In this document: in pieces, positions 40,610 to 49,613 of the stretch | Layout of the letters: every line of letters begins with the position of its first letter | Position numbering within the stretch: the first letter of the stretch is position 1 | Assembly (NCBI RefSeq): GCF_945269915.1 | Contig: NZ_CALYOY010000006.1 | Coordinates: 1-64,000, forward strand | Source: an uncultured Bifidobacterium sp. | GTDB taxonomy: Bacteria; Actinomycetota; Actinomycetes; Actinomycetales; Bifidobacteriaceae | Reading direction: 5' to 3' | DNA: 64,000 bases | Made by a program: the position numbers and the translations under genes | The notes under the pieces: generated by a model | What the model was told of the DNA's origin: nothing | The model's database searches: none | What the model saw: the letters and a program-made list of their open reading frames with translations, nothing else

Positions 40610-40857
40610 AACTGCCACCTTTCCTTTCCGAAATCCCCAATTCATTGCGTTTCGTCGATGACGACGAGTCTTCCCAACCAGGTGACCCCACTCTGCCCCC
40701 GTTCAGACCTCTCATCCTCCCTGCAAGGTGCATGTGGTCAAATGAGCCCCGATGAACTCATCCTGTGGATTATCAGATGTTTGACAAAACGTTTCATCAA
40801 GACGTCAGGGAAGACACACAGCTAACAACCGGAGCGATGGAAGCATCTGGACTCGAC
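40610..40857. other. Gap between tadC and flp with regulatory potential
   Basis: A 248-base gap breaks an otherwise tightly overlapping operon. This is where pilin genes often gain extra expression from their own promoter. It contains the palindrome at 40781-40800 and GATAAT on the reverse strand 20 bases after a TTGATG, too far apart for a normal promoter. Confidence 0.4.
40781..40800. promoter_or_regulatory. LacI-type palindrome upstream of flp
   Basis: TTGACAAAACGTTTCATCAA has outer arms TTGA/TCAA and a core AAACGTTT with central CG, 16 of 20 positions symmetric. The form resembles LacI-family operators, including catabolite-control sites, suggesting pilin expression may respond to carbon supply (inference). 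Confidence 0.35.
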
Positions 40858-41397
40858 TCAGAACATTCCGCCCGCAAAGGCGGCAATACAGGGAATGACA
40901 CCAATGAGAACGAAGGCAGGCAGAATGCAGAGCCCGGTCGGTACCAGCATCCGAATGGAGAGCCTGGCAGTCTCCTGGTCCAATCCGCTGCGGGCCTGCC
41001 TCTCCAACTGCTCGACGGTGGTTTCCATCCGGTTCAGAGGCGAGGTTCCATGCCGCCAGGAGGACTCCAGACAACCCGACAGGACCGCCATCGATTTCCC
41101 CAGAAGGGGATGCCGCTTGGCCTGGGACCAGGCCAGATACCAGTCATTGCCATCACCCAACAGACGGGCCACCCGGATCAGCACCTCTGCATAGGTACCA
41201 CCAAGGGTCCGCCCTACCCCAGCCAGGGCCTGGGGAATCGAAGCACCCTGCCGCAGGCTTACCGCCATCATCTCCAGGACCAGGGTGAGCGGAGCATTTG
41301 CCCTCCCATGAGGACCAAGTCGCGAGCGCAGGCCGACCGACCTGCGGAACAGTGCATTTGCGAGGCCAATCAGAATGGCGGATCCCAAGGCCTTCAT
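40858..41397 (-). CDS. tadC: Tad pilus inner-membrane protein TadC
   Basis: A 179-aa type II secretion F-domain protein. SLRQGASIPQALAGVGRTLG and a C-terminal hydrophobic pair (MLVPTGLCILPAFVLIGVIP) match TadC. It is short compared with the 280-aa proteobacterial form but fits the reduced actinobacterial version. The ATG at 41397 overlaps the tadB stop (ATGA). It should form the membrane platform with TadB. Confidence 0.82.
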   Translation of the reverse strand: MKALGSAILIGLANALFRRSVGLRSRLGPHGRANAPLTLVLEMMAVSLRQGASIPQALAGVGRTLGGTYAEVLIRVARLLGDGNDWYLAWSQAKRHPLLGKSMAVLSGCLESSWRHGTSPLNRMETTVEQLERQARSGLDQETARLSIRMLVPTGLCILPAFVLIGVIPCIAAFAGGMF

Positions 41398-42056
41398 CAG
41401 AGTCCGCCCTTCTTTTCCATCCCCTTCAGGAGCACCCACATCCAGATCAGCCCTGCACAATAGAAACAAGTCCCCGTCGCCAGGCAAACCACCCCTGTTC
41501 CCCACCGGAAGAGAAAAGCCAGGGGGTGAGCGCCCAACAGCTCACCCAGGAAGACCGTCAGAATCGGCAGACCGGAAAGGAGCCTGACCGTGGCCCTCGG
41601 CATGGCAAAGGCCCCATCGCGGGCATCATCCAAGGCAGCCTGACGCTTCTGCAGGGAGGCCACCGCCTGCAGGCAGTCCGACGCCCGGCACCCCGATTCG
41701 GCACTGAGGCGATACGAGGCCGCCAAAGCCGCGGCGATGATATCCATCCCCTCTCCCCGTTCAGCAGGGGGAGAACGATCCAGCAGCATGGCATGAACTC
41801 GGTCATACGTCACCTCCCTGGTAGCGAAACGGCGACCGGCCAACTCCTCGAAGGCCTCCACCAAATCACTGCCGTTACGGACAAGTGCAATCAGAGAAGC
41901 GATCAGGACCGCAGCCCCCACCGGTTCAGGCCTTGATTCCATCACCGGTTCCAGCGAATCGAGACGAGGCTTGGCACCACTACGCCCCGTCAGGACAAGA
42001 GCAAAAGCGGCAAGGGCCGGGACGCAGACCTGGACGGAGACAAGTTCGAGGTTCAT
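41397..42056 (-). CDS. tadB: Tad pilus inner-membrane protein TadB
   Basis: A 219-aa platform protein with the F-domain pattern LVRNGSDLVEAFEELAGRRF and hydrophobic segments at both ends. GGGAGGAGACC precedes the ATG at 42056, which overlaps the tadA stop. It is truncated relative to classic TadB but in the expected operon position. With TadC it should transmit TadA ATPase motion to pilin assembly. Confidence 0.8.
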   Translation of the reverse strand: MNLELVSVQVCVPALAAFALVLTGRSGAKPRLDSLEPVMESRPEPVGAAVLIASLIALVRNGSDLVEAFEELAGRRFATREVTYDRVHAMLLDRSPPAERGEGMDIIAAALAASYRLSAESGCRASDCLQAVASLQKRQAALDDARDGAFAMPRATVRLLSGLPILTVFLGELLGAHPLAFLFRWGTGVVCLATGTCFYCAGLIWMWVLLKGMEKKGGL

Positions 42057-43141
42057 TCCCGGTCTCCTCCCGGACCACTGGTCCTGATTCCCCACCGTTT
42101 GGCGAATGGACCCCAGGCCGAACCGTACCGGGGGTGACCACTGCCGGACCAAATACAGACAGGCAGACCAACCAAGGTCCCCTCGCTACCCATAACCAGC
42201 CTTCCTATCTGGGCGATATGGCGCTGACTCCCGTGACGTTCCAGGTGAATCACCGCACCGAAGGCCCCTTCGGCCAGGGCAGACAAGGCCACGGGCTGAA
42301 GGCCGGCCAGAAGCCCCAAGGTAGCCAGGCGGGAAGGTACCCGTTCCACGCTGTCGGCATGGAGGGTGACCATCCCACCCGTGTGACCGGAGTTGAAGGC
42401 CCGCAGCAGGTCGGCTATCTCCTCGCCACGGCACTCCCCCAGGATGATCCGATCGGGTCTCATCCTCAGCGTCGCCTTGACCAGGTCGACCAGGCCGACG
42501 GCACCTGCTCCTTCCACATTGGATTCCCTCGCGGCCAGGGCAACCTGGTCGCCATGCCCCTCGATCATGCCCAACTCGCGCACCTCTTCGACGGTGACCA
42601 ACCGCTCCCCGGGCGGGCAGAGAGCCAGGAGGGAACGCAGGAGGGTGGTCTTACCCACACCCGTTCCCCCTGTAATCAGCAAGGTGGCACGGTTGACCAC
42701 CAGGGCCCTGAGGATGAAAAGCCAGTTGTGGGGGCAGAGCCCCGATGCCGCCAGCTCTTCCAGTCCGGGTCGTCGGTGGGCCGGAAGCCGTATGGATAAG
42801 GAGGCACCGGAAGGGACCAGCGGAGCCAGTACGGCATGGATACGGATGCCCGCCTCGTTGGACGCGTCGGCAATGGGGCGGGCATCATCCAGCCGCCTGC
42901 CGAGCTGAGAGCAGAGTTGCACCGCAAAATCACGAACGGCCCCGGGGCTTGCAAAACCCGGCTCCAAGATCTCCTCCTCCATGCCCCTACCCTTATCGGC
43001 CCAGACCCTTCCCTCCCCGGTGACGGCGATGTCCGTAACGGCGCGATCCTGCACCAGATCGTTCAGGTATCCGAAAGTCAGCTCTGACCCCCATCCCTGG
43101 AAGGACCGCCGGACAGAGCCGAATTCACCTGTAGCCATCAT
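42053..43141 (-). CDS. tadA: Tad pilus assembly ATPase TadA
   Basis: A 362-aa secretion ATPase. Walker A is ITGGTGVGKTTLLRS, the Walker B region RIILGECRGEEIADLL, and the histidine-rich GHTGGMVTLHADS motif is typical of the family. It powers pilin polymerisation at the inner membrane face. I take the ATG at 43141 with GGTGGT six bases upstream. TTG at 43171 would overlap the preceding stop codon and GTG at 43165 is also in frame, so the N-terminus is unsettled. Confidence 0.9.
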   Translation of the reverse strand: MMATGEFGSVRRSFQGWGSELTFGYLNDLVQDRAVTDIAVTGEGRVWADKGRGMEEEILEPGFASPGAVRDFAVQLCSQLGRRLDDARPIADASNEAGIRIHAVLAPLVPSGASLSIRLPAHRRPGLEELAASGLCPHNWLFILRALVVNRATLLITGGTGVGKTTLLRSLLALCPPGERLVTVEEVRELGMIEGHGDQVALAARESNVEGAGAVGLVDLVKATLRMRPDRIILGECRGEEIADLLRAFNSGHTGGMVTLHADSVERVPSRLATLGLLAGLQPVALSALAEGAFGAVIHLERHGSQRHIAQIGRLVMGSEGTLVGLPVCIWSGSGHPRYGSAWGPFAKRWGIRTSGPGGDRE

Positions 43142-43167
43142 TCGTTCACCACCGATGCTGCTCACTG

Positions 43168-44133
43168 TCAATACTCGACTTCGCCCGGACCCGTCAGGAG
43201 GGAATCCTCAATCACACCGATCAGGGAATCCAGAGCTTTCAGATAGGAGCGAGGTATCTTCTCCAGGCCCAGGCCGGACAGAATCGATCCGGCCAGGGAA
43301 GCGCTGGGTTTCAGCACACAGAGGGGCGGAAAACCCAGGAAATCTGCAGCCTCCTCCTGGTCGACGACCGAGGATGACCGCCCGGCACGGGGCAGGATTC
43401 CTATGACTGCCAGGGGATCGGGGCCGGCGAGATTCGCCCTGTCCGACCCCGGTTTTAGGCCTCCCCGAGCCACACCCTCTTGGCGGGGCACCCGGGCGCT
43501 GGGATCCCCATACGTGACCGATGACACTCCACCCCCATTCACACCCGCCCCCTGGAACGATTCGGGACCAACCAGGAGCGACCGGGCCCTGGCCAGTCCC
43601 AGGACCGTCATGTCAACCAGCAGCACCCTGGGCAGACCGGCCAGCGAGCGCAAATTCTCCAAGTCGGTTCCACGGCCGGCATCGATAAGGATCAGATCGG
43701 CAAAACATGACATGGCCCTGAGGGCCGCATCCATATCCCACCATCCAGGCGGACGGCCATTCCAGGGGTCATTGCTCAACACCGGAATACCGTCCCAGAC
43801 CGGGAGCTCCTCCTGCAAGGCCTGGGAGTCCATCCTCCCCAGAGGGGCGCGAATCTGCCCAAGACGCAAACCAGGAGCACCCTCGATTCCCAGAAGGACA
43901 TCCATTCCCCCACCCGCCAGGTCCATATCCGCTAGGACACAGACATGGGAACGCCTGGTCAACATCTTGGAGACCATGGCCACCAGGGTGGTCAATCCCG
44001 CCCCACCCGAGGCGCATAGAAAGACCAGACCGCCCGGTTTCCGGGACCTTCCACCAACATCAAGGCCCGAGCTCGTACCAGGGGTATTCCGGTTGGAGGA
44101 CTCATCCATCCCTACCTTGCTTCCGGCCATCAT
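43168..44133 (-). CDS. tadZ: TadZ/CpaE-like (Ssd) ATPase-fold protein
   Basis: A 321-aa MinD-like protein that localises pilus assembly. The nucleotide-binding loop reads FLCASGGAGLTTLVA, lacking the usual lysine (GGAGLTT instead of GGVGKTT), as in mycobacterial Ssd proteins from the same cluster. DMDLAGGGMDVLLGIE and DLILIDAGRGTDLEN are the next switch-like motifs. GGGTGGTGCC precedes the ATG at 44133; the frame stays open to 44229. It is the first gene of the Tad operon. Confidence 0.8.
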   Translation of the reverse strand: MMAGSKVGMDESSNRNTPGTSSGLDVGGRSRKPGGLVFLCASGGAGLTTLVAMVSKMLTRRSHVCVLADMDLAGGGMDVLLGIEGAPGLRLGQIRAPLGRMDSQALQEELPVWDGIPVLSNDPWNGRPPGWWDMDAALRAMSCFADLILIDAGRGTDLENLRSLAGLPRVLLVDMTVLGLARARSLLVGPESFQGAGVNGGGVSSVTYGDPSARVPRQEGVARGGLKPGSDRANLAGPDPLAVIGILPRAGRSSSVVDQEEAADFLGFPPLCVLKPSASLAGSILSGLGLEKIPRSYLKALDSLIGVIEDSLLTGPGEVEY

Positions 44134-44721
44134 GGCACCACCCGTCTCGCTCGACCAGGACCATGCCTGGCCTTCAATCCGCTTCTGCCTCATAGACCAA
44201 GTACACATGCACTTCATCAGCCGGACCATGAAGAAAGACGATTGTGGTCAAGTGTGAACACAGCCGACAAAACCAGACAAATTCATCAGAGCAGGGGGGG
44301 GGGGGCGATAATTCCTCCACGAAGCGCCATGAAACACCGCGAGCAATGGAAGACAGTGGACAACACCAAAGAGAGCACAGGGGAAAGAGACCCAAGAGGA
44401 CAGGGCAGCCACTACCGGAGTCGAGCTGGACAGGGAGGAAAAAAAAACGAGAGCCGAGAGATCAGGTCCGGAGAAAGCAGAACCCAGTTTGGCTGGATCG
44501 GATCGGACCGGACTGGACTCGACCGGACTTAACCCAATCGACCATGCAACTCAAATAACCGCGACACGCCTGCAATTCCAAGGATGCTCAGGCGAGGAGA
44601 AGTGATTCATAACATATGCGAACATAAGCCGACCCGAAACAACCAACTCACCCGTTCTTTGACCGTCCATATGCACGATATCGAACAAATCCTTCCTTCT
44701 TTTCGAGGACCTCAACCTGGC
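44134..44721. other. Non-coding upstream region of the Tad operon
   Basis: No gene is supported here; apparent frames are low-complexity and lack ribosome sites. It contains the G13 tract at 44294-44306, an A-rich patch near 44450 and an imperfect GGATCGGAC-like repeat around 44490-44525. The Tad promoter must lie here on the reverse strand, but no clear element pair is seen. Confidence 0.5.
44294..44306. repeat. G13 homopolymer tract upstream of tadZ
   Basis: Thirteen consecutive G on the forward strand (C on the coding strand), about 160 bases before the tadZ start. Tracts of this length slip during replication and are known sources of phase variation. Confidence 0.9.
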
Positions 44722-44749
44722 TTGCAGCCCTTGCGAAATCTGGCATAAT
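44722..44749 (+). promoter_or_regulatory. Promoter of candidate small RNA
   Basis: TTGCAG (44722-44727) and CATAAT (44744-44749) are spaced by 16 bases. The predicted start is near 44756. No coding sequence with a ribosome site follows before the terminator. Confidence 0.55.
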
Positions 44750-44755
44750 ACCAAG

Positions 44756-44917
44756 TACAAGGAAAACTCAATAGAGCGGAAGCCCACAAAGTGTATGGCC
44801 ACAAGGACCGATGCGTTGAACGGGCATTTACATACTTAGCCGTTGCAACGAAGATGTTGTGCAGAGATTCCGCCTGAGCAGACCTTGTGGGGCGGCCCTT
44901 CCGGGGCCGCCCCTTTA
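44756..44917 (+). ncRNA. Candidate structured small RNA upstream of ppk
   Basis: A segment of about 160 bases lies between a good promoter and a strong intrinsic terminator. Inside, CGTTGAACGG (44814-44823) pairs with CCGTTGCAACG (44840-44850), a 10-bp stem with one bulged G and a 16-base loop. A tiny frame (ATG at 44853, seven codons) precedes the terminator but has no strong ribosome site. It does not match SRP, tmRNA, RNase P or 6S features that I can recognise. Confidence 0.45.
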
Positions 44918-44930
44918 TGTATGGCCACAA
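44793..44930. repeat. Direct repeat GTATGGCCACAA flanking the small RNA 3' part
   Basis: GTATGGCCACAA occurs at 44793-44804 and again at 44919-44930, 126 bases apart. Both are followed within two bases by GACC. The second copy lies just past the terminator. Confidence 0.6.
44889..44917 (+). terminator. Intrinsic terminator of the candidate small RNA
   Basis: GGGGCGGCCC pairs perfectly with GGGCCGCCCC around a short loop and is followed by TTTAT. It lies 70 bases before ppk, so it isolates ppk from upstream transcription. Confidence 0.85.
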
Positions 44931-44949
44931 ACGACCAGCGACCCGGCAA

Positions 44950-44978
44950 TTGAAACGGACCATACTACGGAATAGAGT
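44950..44978 (+). promoter_or_regulatory. Promoter of ppk, probably leaderless
   Basis: TTGAAA (44950-44955) and TAGAGT (44973-44978) are 17 bases apart and end 8 bases before the ppk ATG. There is no ribosome site before the ATG. Confidence 0.5.
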
Positions 44979-44989
44979 TCTATAGTATG
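44961..44989. promoter_or_regulatory. Extended dyad over the ppk promoter and start
   Basis: CATACTA (44961-44967) and TAGTATG (44983-44989) are perfect inverted arms, with an inner GAA/TTC pair. The dyad spans the spacer, the -10 element and the start codon, a position suited to a repressor. Confidence 0.45.
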
Positions 44990-47236
44990 ATCCAGAAATT
45001 CGACGCACCCTCCAAGGCCATACTCAAAAGCCAGATTGCGGAGCATATAGCCGAGACCGACAAGCAGTCCCGTCATCCCGCAGGCAGACACGGCCAACCG
45101 GACACGCCCCTGCCCGAGGATCGATATTTCGACCGTGAAATCAGTTGGCTCAAATTCAACAAGCGCGTGCTCGAACTGGCGGAGGATGAGACCGTCCCCC
45201 TCCTGGAACGCGCCAACTTCGCCGCCATCTTCGCCTCAAACCTGGATGAGTTCTTCATGGTCCGCGTGGCCGGCCTCAAACGCCGCGTCGACACGGGCAT
45301 CGCCGTCACCGCAGCCAGCGGACTCAGCCCCCGCCAACAGCTTCGTGCCATATCCGAGCAGGCCCACAAGCTCCAGGACGAGCACGCCCACTATGTCATC
45401 GACCACATCCTGCCCGACCTGGCCAAGGAGCACATCATCCTGCTCGGATGGGACCAGCTCAGCAGCCAGGAACAGGAACGTCTGTCGAACTTCTTCCGCA
45501 ACCAGGTCTTCCCGGTCCTGACCCCCCTGGCCGTCGATCCGGCCCACCCCTTCCCCTACATTTCGGGCAACTCCCTGAACCTGGCCGTCCTGGTCGAGAA
45601 CCCCACCTCCGGCAAGACCCACTTCGCCCGGGTCAAGATACCCGACAACCTTTCCCGCCTGGTGCCCGTCGACGATCTGACCGACGAGGAGAGCCGCGAG
45701 GAGCGTTACGGCTTCATCACCATGGAGAACCTGATCATCGCCCACCTGGAATCACTCTTCCCCGGCATGATCATCAAGGAGGCCCGCTCATTCCGGGTCA
45801 CCCGCAACGAGGACATCGACGTGGAAGAGGATGATGCGGAGAACCTCCTGAACGCCATGGAGAAGGAACTCCTCCAGCGCCGGTTCGGCCCGCCCATCCG
45901 CCTGGAGATTTCAGACACCACCTCCCCCTTCCTCTCCCAGCTGCTGGCAACCAAACTCAGGGTCAATCCAGACGAGGTCTACCGCCTGCCCGCCCCCCTG
46001 GACTGGACCGTCCTCTTCGAGCTGCAGTCCATCGACCGGGCCGACCTGAAGTTCCGCCCCTTCATACCGACCACCAACCGGCAGATCGCCGAGGTCGAAT
46101 CCAGCCAGGCCCAGGACATCTTCGCGGCCATCCGCGAGCACGACATCCTCCTCCACCACCCCTACGATTCCTTCTCCACCTCGGTCCAGGCCTTCCTGGA
46201 GCAGGCGGCGGCCGACCCCCACGTCCTGGCCATCAAACAGACCCTCTACCGGACCTCGGGCAACTCCCCCATCATCAACGCCCTGGTCGACGCGGCCCAC
46301 GCCGGAAAACAGGTCCTGGCCCTGGTCGAGATCAAGGCAAGGTTCGACGAGGAGGCCAACATCGCCTGGGCCCGGCAGCTGGAACGAGCCGGTGTCCACG
46401 TGGTCTACGGCATCGTTGGGCTCAAGACCCATTGCAAGCTCTCCCTGGTGGTCCGCCAGGAGGAGGACGGCCTGCGTCGCTACTGCCATGTCGGGACAGG
46501 TAATTACAACCCCAAGACCGCCCGCCAATACACCGACCTCGGTCTCCTGACCTGCGATCCGGTGGTGGGCCAGGACCTGGCCAGACTCTTCAACCAGCTC
46601 TCGGGCTATGCCCCCAAGTCGTCCTTCCACCGTCTCCTGGTCGCCCCACGCACCGTTCGCTCGGGTCTCCTGCAGCGCATCGCCCGCGAGGAGGATGCGG
46701 CCCTGGACGGCAAGGAGGCCTGGATCAAGATCAAGGTCAACTCCCTGGTGGACGAAAAGACCATCGACGCCCTGTACAGGGCCAGCCAGGCCGGCGTCAA
46801 GATAGACATCGTGGAGCGCGGCATCTGCTCCCTGAAGCCCGGTGTGCCTGGCCTGAGCGACAACATCAGGGTCCATTCGATCCTGGGACGCTTCCTGGAA
46901 CACAGCCGCATCTTCGCCTTCGCCAACTCCCAGGGCCCCCAGATTGGAGAGGGTCCTCTTTCGGGCCCCGAGGTATGGATCGGGTCCGCCGACCTGATGC
47001 ACCGCAACCTGGACAGGCGCGTGGAGGCCCTGGTACGCATCACGGCCCCCGACGAGGTCCAGGGGCTGATCGAATACGTGGACCTGCAGATGGCCGATGC
47101 CACCAGCTCCTGGCATATGCAGGCGGACGGGACCTACGTCCGTCACTCACGCAACGAAAAGGGCGAACCCCTGGTCGACTGCCAGGAGTACCTGATCGAC
47201 AAACACACCCGTGCATTGAGGGCCCGGCGGCGATGA
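44987..47236 (+). CDS. ppk: Polyphosphate kinase
   Basis: A 749-aa PPK1 that reversibly makes polyphosphate from ATP. The N-terminal domain starts [21 protein letters not shown] and [14 protein letters not shown]. The catalytic region has the autophosphorylated histidine context [13 protein letters not shown] and [16 protein letters not shown]. The N-terminus ([13 protein letters not shown]) agrees with bifidobacterial homologues as remembered, supporting the ATG at 44987 despite the absence of a ribosome site. It is followed at 94 bases by the Nudix/histidine-phosphatase gene. Confidence 0.96.
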   Translation: MIQKFDAPSKAILKSQIAEHIAETDKQSRHPAGRHGQPDTPLPEDRYFDREISWLKFNKRVLELAEDETVPLLERANFAAIFASNLDEFFMVRVAGLKRRVDTGIAVTAASGLSPRQQLRAISEQAHKLQDEHAHYVIDHILPDLAKEHIILLGWDQLSSQEQERLSNFFRNQVFPVLTPLAVDPAHPFPYISGNSLNLAVLVENPTSGKTHFARVKIPDNLSRLVPVDDLTDEESREERYGFITMENLIIAHLESLFPGMIIKEARSFRVTRNEDIDVEEDDAENLLNAMEKELLQRRFGPPIRLEISDTTSPFLSQLLATKLRVNPDEVYRLPAPLDWTVLFELQSIDRADLKFRPFIPTTNRQIAEVESSQAQDIFAAIREHDILLHHPYDSFSTSVQAFLEQAAADPHVLAIKQTLYRTSGNSPIINALVDAAHAGKQVLALVEIKARFDEEANIAWARQLERAGVHVVYGIVGLKTHCKLSLVVRQEEDGLRRYCHVGTGNYNPKTARQYTDLGLLTCDPVVGQDLARLFNQLSGYAPKSSFHRLLVAPRTVRSGLLQRIAREEDAALDGKEAWIKIKVNSLVDEKTIDALYRASQAGVKIDIVERGICSLKPGVPGLSDNIRVHSILGRFLEHSRIFAFANSQGPQIGEGPLSGPEVWIGSADLMHRNLDRRVEALVRITAPDEVQGLIEYVDLQMADATSSWHMQADGTYVRHSRNEKGEPLVDCQEYLIDKHTRALRARRR

Positions 47237-47330
47237 TGGTCTCACTCCGGACAGGCCACCCCCTGGAGAGCCCGCAGCGACCGGAATCACCGATGGTTCC
47301 TGAGGAACCGGTCCGAAGCGAGGTCAGGCC

Positions 47331-48413
47331 ATGAGCCGGTCTGTGGAGGCTGCCGGCGCCATTCTGTACCGGTGGCGGCAGGACTTCCAGGGGTGGATGA
47401 AGTTCAGTGACAATGGCCGACCCCCTGTCGATGCCGATCCCCGTGCCGCCCTGGATGATCTGGAGCTCTGCCTGGTGCACCGGCCCAAGTACGACGACTG
47501 GAGCTGGCCCAAGGGGAAACTCGAAAACCACGAGACTCACATGCATGCAGCCCTGCGTGAGGTGGGCGAGGAAACCGGGCAGATAGCCCGCCTGGGCCCC
47601 TACCTGGACGATGTCGAATACCCCCTGGTCAATGAGGGCAAGCGCAAGGGAGGCAAGGGGGGCAGGCTTAAACACATCCGGTACTGGATGGCAACCCCGG
47701 CCGGTGAGGATCGGGCCGACCGGCAACGCACCCTCATGGGCCCCATACACAAGCCCAGCACCAAGGAGATCGACCGGATCCGTTGGGTCGGCACCCAGAC
47801 GGCCAGGGGCCTTCTGACCCATCCCAGCGACCGGGCCATTCTCGACGCCTTCATCGACCGGGTGGACGAGGGGGCGCTCACCGCCCGACAACTCCTCATC
47901 GTCAGGCATGGCAAGGCGGTGCCCCGCAAGGAATGGACCGGCAAGGACGCCGACCGCCCACTCACCCCCAGAGGTGCAGGGACATCCTATGCCCTGGCCC
48001 GTGAGCTGGTGGCCTTCGCCCCCGACACAGTGGCGAGCTCCCCCTGGATTCGTTGCGTACAGACCCTCTGCCCCTTCACCGACGAGACGGACCTGCCCCT
48101 GACGAGCGTGAACCACCTGACGGAATCAGCGTTCCGCAAGGATCCCGACAGGGCCATCGAATGGTTGGATGCCCGAATGGCCGACCTTCTGGTTCAGGCA
48201 GACAGGACCGCAATGGTCTGCATGCACCGGCCGGTCATCGGCGGAATGTTTGCGCACCTGCGCGGGTTGTGTACCAGCAGGGGGCTGGCGAAGCGCCTGC
48301 CGGAAGGGTCACCTTTCATGCCCACCGGAACCGCCATCGTTCTCAGTCTGACGGGCGACCCCGCCCACCCATCCATCATCGACGTACAGAAGGTGACACC
48401 AATTGTCTACTGA
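47331..48413 (+). CDS. Nudix hydrolase fused to histidine phosphatase (MutT1-like)
   Basis: A 360-aa two-domain protein. The Nudix box spans GKLENHETHMHAALREVGEE (first residues of the GX5EX7REUXEEXGU motif) near residue 70. The second half begins LLIVRHGKA, the catalytic RHG motif of histidine phosphatases, and ends with a MHRPVI segment carrying the second histidine. Mycobacterial MutT1 with the same fusion hydrolyses 8-oxo-GTP and diadenosine polyphosphates. The position after ppk is conserved in several actinobacteria, suggesting a link with polyphosphate or nucleotide hygiene. Confidence 0.9.
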   Translation: MSRSVEAAGAILYRWRQDFQGWMKFSDNGRPPVDADPRAALDDLELCLVHRPKYDDWSWPKGKLENHETHMHAALREVGEETGQIARLGPYLDDVEYPLVNEGKRKGGKGGRLKHIRYWMATPAGEDRADRQRTLMGPIHKPSTKEIDRIRWVGTQTARGLLTHPSDRAILDAFIDRVDEGALTARQLLIVRHGKAVPRKEWTGKDADRPLTPRGAGTSYALARELVAFAPDTVASSPWIRCVQTLCPFTDETDLPLTSVNHLTESAFRKDPDRAIEWLDARMADLLVQADRTAMVCMHRPVIGGMFAHLRGLCTSRGLAKRLPEGSPFMPTGTAIVLSLTGDPAHPSIIDVQKVTPIVY

Positions 48414-49104
48414 CAGCAACTCACGGGTCGGCGCCTCATCCATCCGCCCTTCACGAACCGGCTTTGTGGCCTCGGGAACCGGATCCTCCAGACCCTCACG
48501 TCCAGGTCAATTGGACCCAGCTCTGCAAGCCCAGCTCACCGGGGGCATGGACCCCCAGCAGGTCAGCGAAATGAGCCATGTCTCAGCCGCCTCCCTCCTG
48601 GACAAGGTCCATCACACCGAGGATCCGAAGATCGTGGAACGGGTCCTGACCCTGGTCGACCGGGAGGGGGTCGACCTGATTGCCGAACTCTGGAGCGACG
48701 CAGATCCGGACTCCCTCCCGGGCATCCTCTGGCGGCTCTATATGCTGCGCTCCTGGATGCGTCGTGACGCCGACGGCATCTCCCGGCTCTGGAGGCTGGG
48801 AGAGCCCACGGACACGGCAGCCTCGGCCATCGCCGGCGTAGATCCGGCACCCGAGGCTGCCGACATCGCCAGGACCGCCGACTCCATCCTTTCCGGAGCC
48901 TTCACCGGTGACTTCGCCGTGGCCTTGGAGCGGGCAGGGGCCTTCTGCGATGTGATCGCCAGGGGCATCAAGGCCTCGGTCCGCCAGGCCGGGCCCGGTG
49001 GCCAGCAGGGTGAATCCGCCCTGGGGACAGCATCATCGCTGAACCAAACGGCCCGCGACTTCCTCCACGGCGCCTCACTCTGGCGGCGCGGCCGTCTGGA
49101 GTAG
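48403..49104 (+). CDS. Conserved hypothetical protein
   Basis: A 233-aa soluble protein of unrecognised family. It starts at a TTG (48403) preceded by AAGGTG and overlaps the end of the Nudix/phosphatase gene by 11 bases, so translation is coupled. The first 45 residues are Ser/Arg/Pro-rich and probably disordered; the rest is helical, with LLDKVHHTEDPKIVERVLTL and a repeated pattern of small residues. It has no membrane segment. Its place in the ppk operon is the only functional hint. Confidence 0.75.
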   Translation: MSTDSNSRVGASSIRPSRTGFVASGTGSSRPSRPGQLDPALQAQLTGGMDPQQVSEMSHVSAASLLDKVHHTEDPKIVERVLTLVDREGVDLIAELWSDADPDSLPGILWRLYMLRSWMRRDADGISRLWRLGEPTDTAASAIAGVDPAPEAADIARTADSILSGAFTGDFAVALERAGAFCDVIARGIKASVRQAGPGGQQGESALGTASSLNQTARDFLHGASLWRRGRLE

Positions 49105-49222
49105 GCGGGGACACCATCCTCATCCGTCCCGGTGAACCAGACCGACTGCCCCCGATTTCCGGCCTGGAGCATAAGTGCGTTCCCTGTCGGGAAAGCCCGA
49201 GGCGATGTCGTACAATGGTGTT

Positions 49223-49313
49223 TGCGTCGGACCATGCTTAAGCCCCGGGCTCCGTTTGTTGCCGCCGCGAGCGGCGTTTGCGCCGACAGGCGCTTTCATG
49301 GTTCGGCGTTTTC
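49223..49313 (+). ncRNA. Candidate cloverleaf-like small RNA upstream of upp
   Basis: A TACAAT -10 element at 49211-49216 places a start at about 49223. The RNA closes with a 12-13 bp stem (CGTCGGACCATG, 49225-49236, pairing with CATGGTTCGGCG, 49297-49308, with two G-U pairs). Inside are three hairpins: AGCC/GGCT, GCCGC-CGCGA-GCGGC (49261-49275) and GCGCC-GACA-GGCGC (49280-49293). TTTTCC follows the closing stem, giving a terminator. The -35 is weak. It is not a tRNA: there is no standard T arm or anticodon loop. Confidence 0.45.
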
Positions 49314-49613
49314 CTCATATCGTCAACACCCCCTCCTGAACCAGGGCATGTGGGCGACCATGAATACCACCCGAATCCGGCATATCAACCCGTATCCCTG
49401 ACGTATCTGCCGGGCCGTCAAGCCCCTAAGCCACATTCATCCTGCGACGAGGCCCCCTCCACCGTCGCCGGTACTGGCATTTCTCCAATATGCCAATTTC
49501 AACCGTTACATGGGAGACCCATCTGTCCGGCAGCCACTCGGTTTACGCACGGTTCACCCCGATTCCGATGCAGCCGATTCCGTCAAAGTCCTGCAGGGCA
49601 GGCAAACCTCGTA

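Noticed and set aside
44242-44558. Small gene crossing the G13 tract
   Set aside because: Forward frames here have low-complexity content, no ribosome site and no similarity to anything known.
49261-49297. Tandem simple terminators for the ppk operon
   Set aside because: The two hairpins fit better inside one larger structure closed by the 12-bp stem with its own T-run, though they could still stop readthrough.
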